Shown here piece after piece: positions 10,610 through 12,568 of a DNA stretch of 12,568 nt (positions are counted from its first letter, which is position 1; each line of letters begins with the position of its first letter). Both the position numbers and the translations under genes were made by a program. This stretch comes from Smittium mucronatum (taxonomy: Eukaryota; Kickxellomycota; Harpellomycetes; Harpellales; Legeriomycetaceae). Below the pieces are notes generated by a model. That model saw only the letters and a list, made by a program, of their open reading frames with translations. It searched no databases and had not been told where the DNA came from. The stretch covers positions 6,368 through 18,935 of the forward strand of contig LSSL01000227.1 in NCBI GenBank assembly GCA_001953115.1, written 5' to 3'.

Positions 10610-11050
10610 TTTATAAAAGATTATTTTGAATCTTGTATTGTATTGCATTGTGGTTTAGGTCATATTGGTGATGATAAAACATGAAAAATTATACCAAAAA
10701 ATTTCATGGTCCTACTCAAGGATTTATACGCATTTTTTCTAAAAAATGTCCCAAATTTCAGAAAATTATTTCTATAAAAAAAAAGAGTTCGTAATCCCAA
10801 TAATTTCTGAAAAACCTTTTGAAAGAATAGAGGTTGATTTAATAGACATTATCAGATCCCTTCAAATGAGTTCAGATTTTTTTTATAAGAAACAGACCAT
10901 TTTAGCCATTTTATTGGATATTGTCGGCCGCATCTTCCATTTGTGCACCACTTTGACCAATAGGACCTCTATAGACTATTAATGGTGGTTTGGTTGGTTA
11001 TTCATAATTGCTTTATGATAATTTAAATTCAAGAATACTTTGCTGTTGTT
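10610..11050 (+). pseudogene. Retroelement integrase relic (HHCC zinc-binding domain plus start of the DDE core)
   Basis: Integrases of this kind insert element DNA into chromosomes. From about 10610 one frame reads to HCGLGHIGDDKT (H-x4-H), then meets a TGA at 10682-10684. The next part, in another frame (10705-10776), gives GFIRIFSKKCPKFQ, which fits the HHCC zinc motif with the last Cys replaced by Phe. After an A-run frameshift (about 10775-10784), the frame 10746-10982 gives KPFERIEVDLIDI, the first catalytic Asp block typical of the VDLIDM-type integrases of Ty3/gypsy-like and domesticated KRBA2/SCAND3-like proteins. Past the TAA at 10980 the same frame continues with FGWLFII. A shifted Asp-Asn (11017-11022) and FKN follow, as expected for the second catalytic block. 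Weak traces may reach 11150. Stops, frameshifts and a lost zinc ligand show it is dead. Family class is confident; the exact element is not. Confidence 0.72.
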
Positions 11051-11819
11051 TTAAAATTTATTTATTCAGTAGTAAAATTAAAAGAGGTCCTGAATCATTA
11101 TTCTTATTCTTTCAAATATATAATAATGAGAGGATTTATAAACTAAAAATAGGAAATTAATAATTGATTATGACAGTAAATGAAATGATAACAACGATTC
11201 AATTACGAAAATATCTTATTTGAAAACAAAATCTGTCCCTGAAGTTCTTAAAGTATAAAATATATATATATTTGATAACCCCAAAAATAATCCAGGTTAA
11301 TAGTGGGAAATTTTTTTCAAAAAAAAACACTTCATTGAGTTTTTAAACTACGAAAAAAGGTATTAAACCAATTTTCATAGGTTCCAGGAATCCCCAAAAA
11401 ATGCGTTATGTTTCAGTAAACTCATGAAAATTTATATAGAGGATAAATTATTTAATTGAAAACTAGGCGTTAAATAATGTTATAGGTAATAAATTAAACT
11501 CTTATTATAAAAATTAACACATTTGAATTTTTTATTATTTATTTATTACTTAAAAATAATTTTTTTATAACTTATAACTTATAACTTATAACTTATAGCT
11601 TATATTTGTTCATGGCTGATTGCATATGTGCATATATCATGAATTTAGCAGATATTAACTCCTTAAAAACTCCCCGATCTAAAACTTTTTATTTACAGAA
11701 ATCCTGCTACAAAATTTAAAATCATTAGCCAATTCCACGTTTTTATCAATCGTAGAAAATTTTTCTCACATAAAGTCAATTAATATACAGAAAATTTTAG
11801 ATAAAATATAATAAAGTAA
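11051..11819. other. AT-rich tail after the integrase relic; no gene seen
   Basis: Faint integrase-like traces may continue to about 11150 (for example RGP followed in another frame by NHYS, near 11084-11105), but they are too eroded to call. The rest is A/T-rich with a (AT)n patch near 11258-11271 and the heptanucleotide repeat at 11565-11604. No long terminal repeat matching either side of the integrase was recognised, so the boundaries of the original retroelement are unknown. Confidence 0.45.
11565..11604 (+). repeat. Heptanucleotide tandem repeat TTATAAC
   Basis: Four perfect TTATAAC units are followed by one TTATAGC variant and a partial TTATA, with no gaps. This is a microsatellite-like array. 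It does not match a telomere repeat I know, and it lies about 960 bases inside the window edge rather than at it. Confidence 0.9.
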
Positions 11820-12390
11820 CAAAAGAATTTTCCAAAACTTGGAAATGCAACAAAAAAATTTTTAAATGTGAAATATACGCAAGTAAAACATTGGGGTAAT
11901 ATGGTTGAAAAAATTTTGAAGGGTTTGATTTCACGTAAAAACATCCTATATGGAGAAATAATTGACGAAATTTGTTATTATCTTATGAAAATAAAATATA
12001 TCTAATTCAAAAAAACATGAAATCTTCGTCAAATAATATGTTCAAAAAAAAGTGATAAGGTTCCAAATTATAATTTCGGCTATATATAAAAATAAAAATG
12101 CCTCAGGAGGGAAAAAATGATTAGGATATAAATACTTTCCTAGTATTATTATTTTCAAAAAAATCAAAGTACAAAAATGTGACTACATTCGAGAAAATTG
12201 TTAGGGTGATAAAAAAAAAGCGTCTTTGTACATTAGGGTCCAATAAGAACATTTTTTAGGCCGAAAAAAAAATTTAGATATCGGTAGTATTTATAAAAGC
12301 CTCAGGATGGAGATCAAAAGATGGAATAAGATTTTCACGCAAAAACGGATGTAAAGAAGGGAGTTTCAAATGAATAAGGAATGAAAAAAA
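11820..12390 (+). other. Weak protein-like frame fragments, possibly a decayed gene
   Basis: A plus-strand frame is open for 61 codons from 11820 to 12002, including HWGNMVEKILKGLISRKN (about 11889-11942), and ends at TAA 12003-12005. Shifted by one near an A7 run, a second frame continues to about 12383 with some five stops where roughly twice that would be expected from local composition. The first part is only vaguely like the N-terminal winged-helix region of RNA polymerase III subunit RPC3/RPC82, and I would not name it on that. A frame of 61 codons alone is within chance for this window. The reading-frame data are seen; gene origin is speculative. Confidence 0.2.
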
Positions 12391-12533
12391 AACTAAAATA
12401 TTTTTATATTCAGCCCATTATTATATCTGCAAAAATATAACTTATAGTTTTTTTGGAAATAGCATCAAACTCATTAAAAAAAATTACGGGTGATCGCTTG
12501 ACTTATTAATATTTTTATTGCTTTTAAAATTTA

Positions 12534-12541
<8 letters not shown>
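12391..12541. other. AT-rich end segment; nothing recognised
   Basis: This short A/T-rich stretch leads into the terminal AT run. It has no stop-free frame of note and no RNA or site that I can identify. Confidence 0.4.

Positions 12542-12568
<27 letters not shown>
12542..12568. repeat. (AT)n dinucleotide run at the window end
   Basis: Thirteen AT units plus a final A run to the last base. Its full length is unknown because the window stops inside it. Together with the inverted repeat at the other edge, it suggests the window is a whole contig broken at repeats. Confidence 0.9.

Noticed and set aside
1..12568. Mitochondrial or other organelle DNA, suggested by high AT and possible TGA as Trp.
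   Set aside because: No mitochondrial protein, rRNA or tRNA is present, whereas a nuclear-type retroelement integrase is.
1..12568. tRNA genes and CRISPR arrays.
   Set aside because: No segment with a tRNA TPsiC/anticodon arrangement was found, and no regularly spaced repeats exist.

Overview
This 12.6 kb window is extremely AT-rich: I hand-counted single 60-base lines at about 15-17% G+C in ordinary stretches. It is full of A and T homopolymer runs and has almost no open reading frames. The only recognisable protein family is a decayed eukaryotic-type retroelement integrase. This suggests nuclear, gene-poor, repeat-derived DNA of an AT-biased eukaryote. Microsporidia with expanded genomes, arbuscular mycorrhizal fungi, or an AT-rich protist or invertebrate would all fit, and nothing here decides between them. 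No rRNA, tRNA, CRISPR array or intact gene was found.

Layout. Positions 1-1855 form a near-perfect long inverted repeat: arms 1-300 and 1571-1855 around a gene-free 1.27 kb spacer. It looks like a non-autonomous foldback-type element, and its left end coincides with the window edge. Positions 1856-2610 hold no gene. Positions 2612-3064 are a G+C island (25-42% per line) with short protein-like frames on both strands. Positions 3065-4404 are an AT-rich desert. Positions 4405-5115 are a sharply bounded second island (32-47% G+C per line). It carries a broken plus-strand reading frame and a competing minus-strand frame with splice-like borders. Positions 5116-10520 are a 5.4 kb desert with one small GT-rich repeat, followed at its end by a 16-bp palindrome and a short hairpin.

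Positions 10610-11050 are a retroelement integrase relic. It retains a degraded HHCC zinc-binding motif and the start of the DDE catalytic core, broken by stops and frameshifts. The remainder to 12568 is AT-rich, with a heptanucleotide tandem repeat (11565-11604), weak reading-frame fragments (11820-12390) and a terminal (AT)n run that may be a sequence or contig end.

No genes can be shown to work together. The consistent picture is a graveyard of mobile and once-coding sequence in an AT-drifting genome, with the inverted-repeat element as its best-preserved structure. The two G+C islands are the best places to search for undescribed coding sequence.
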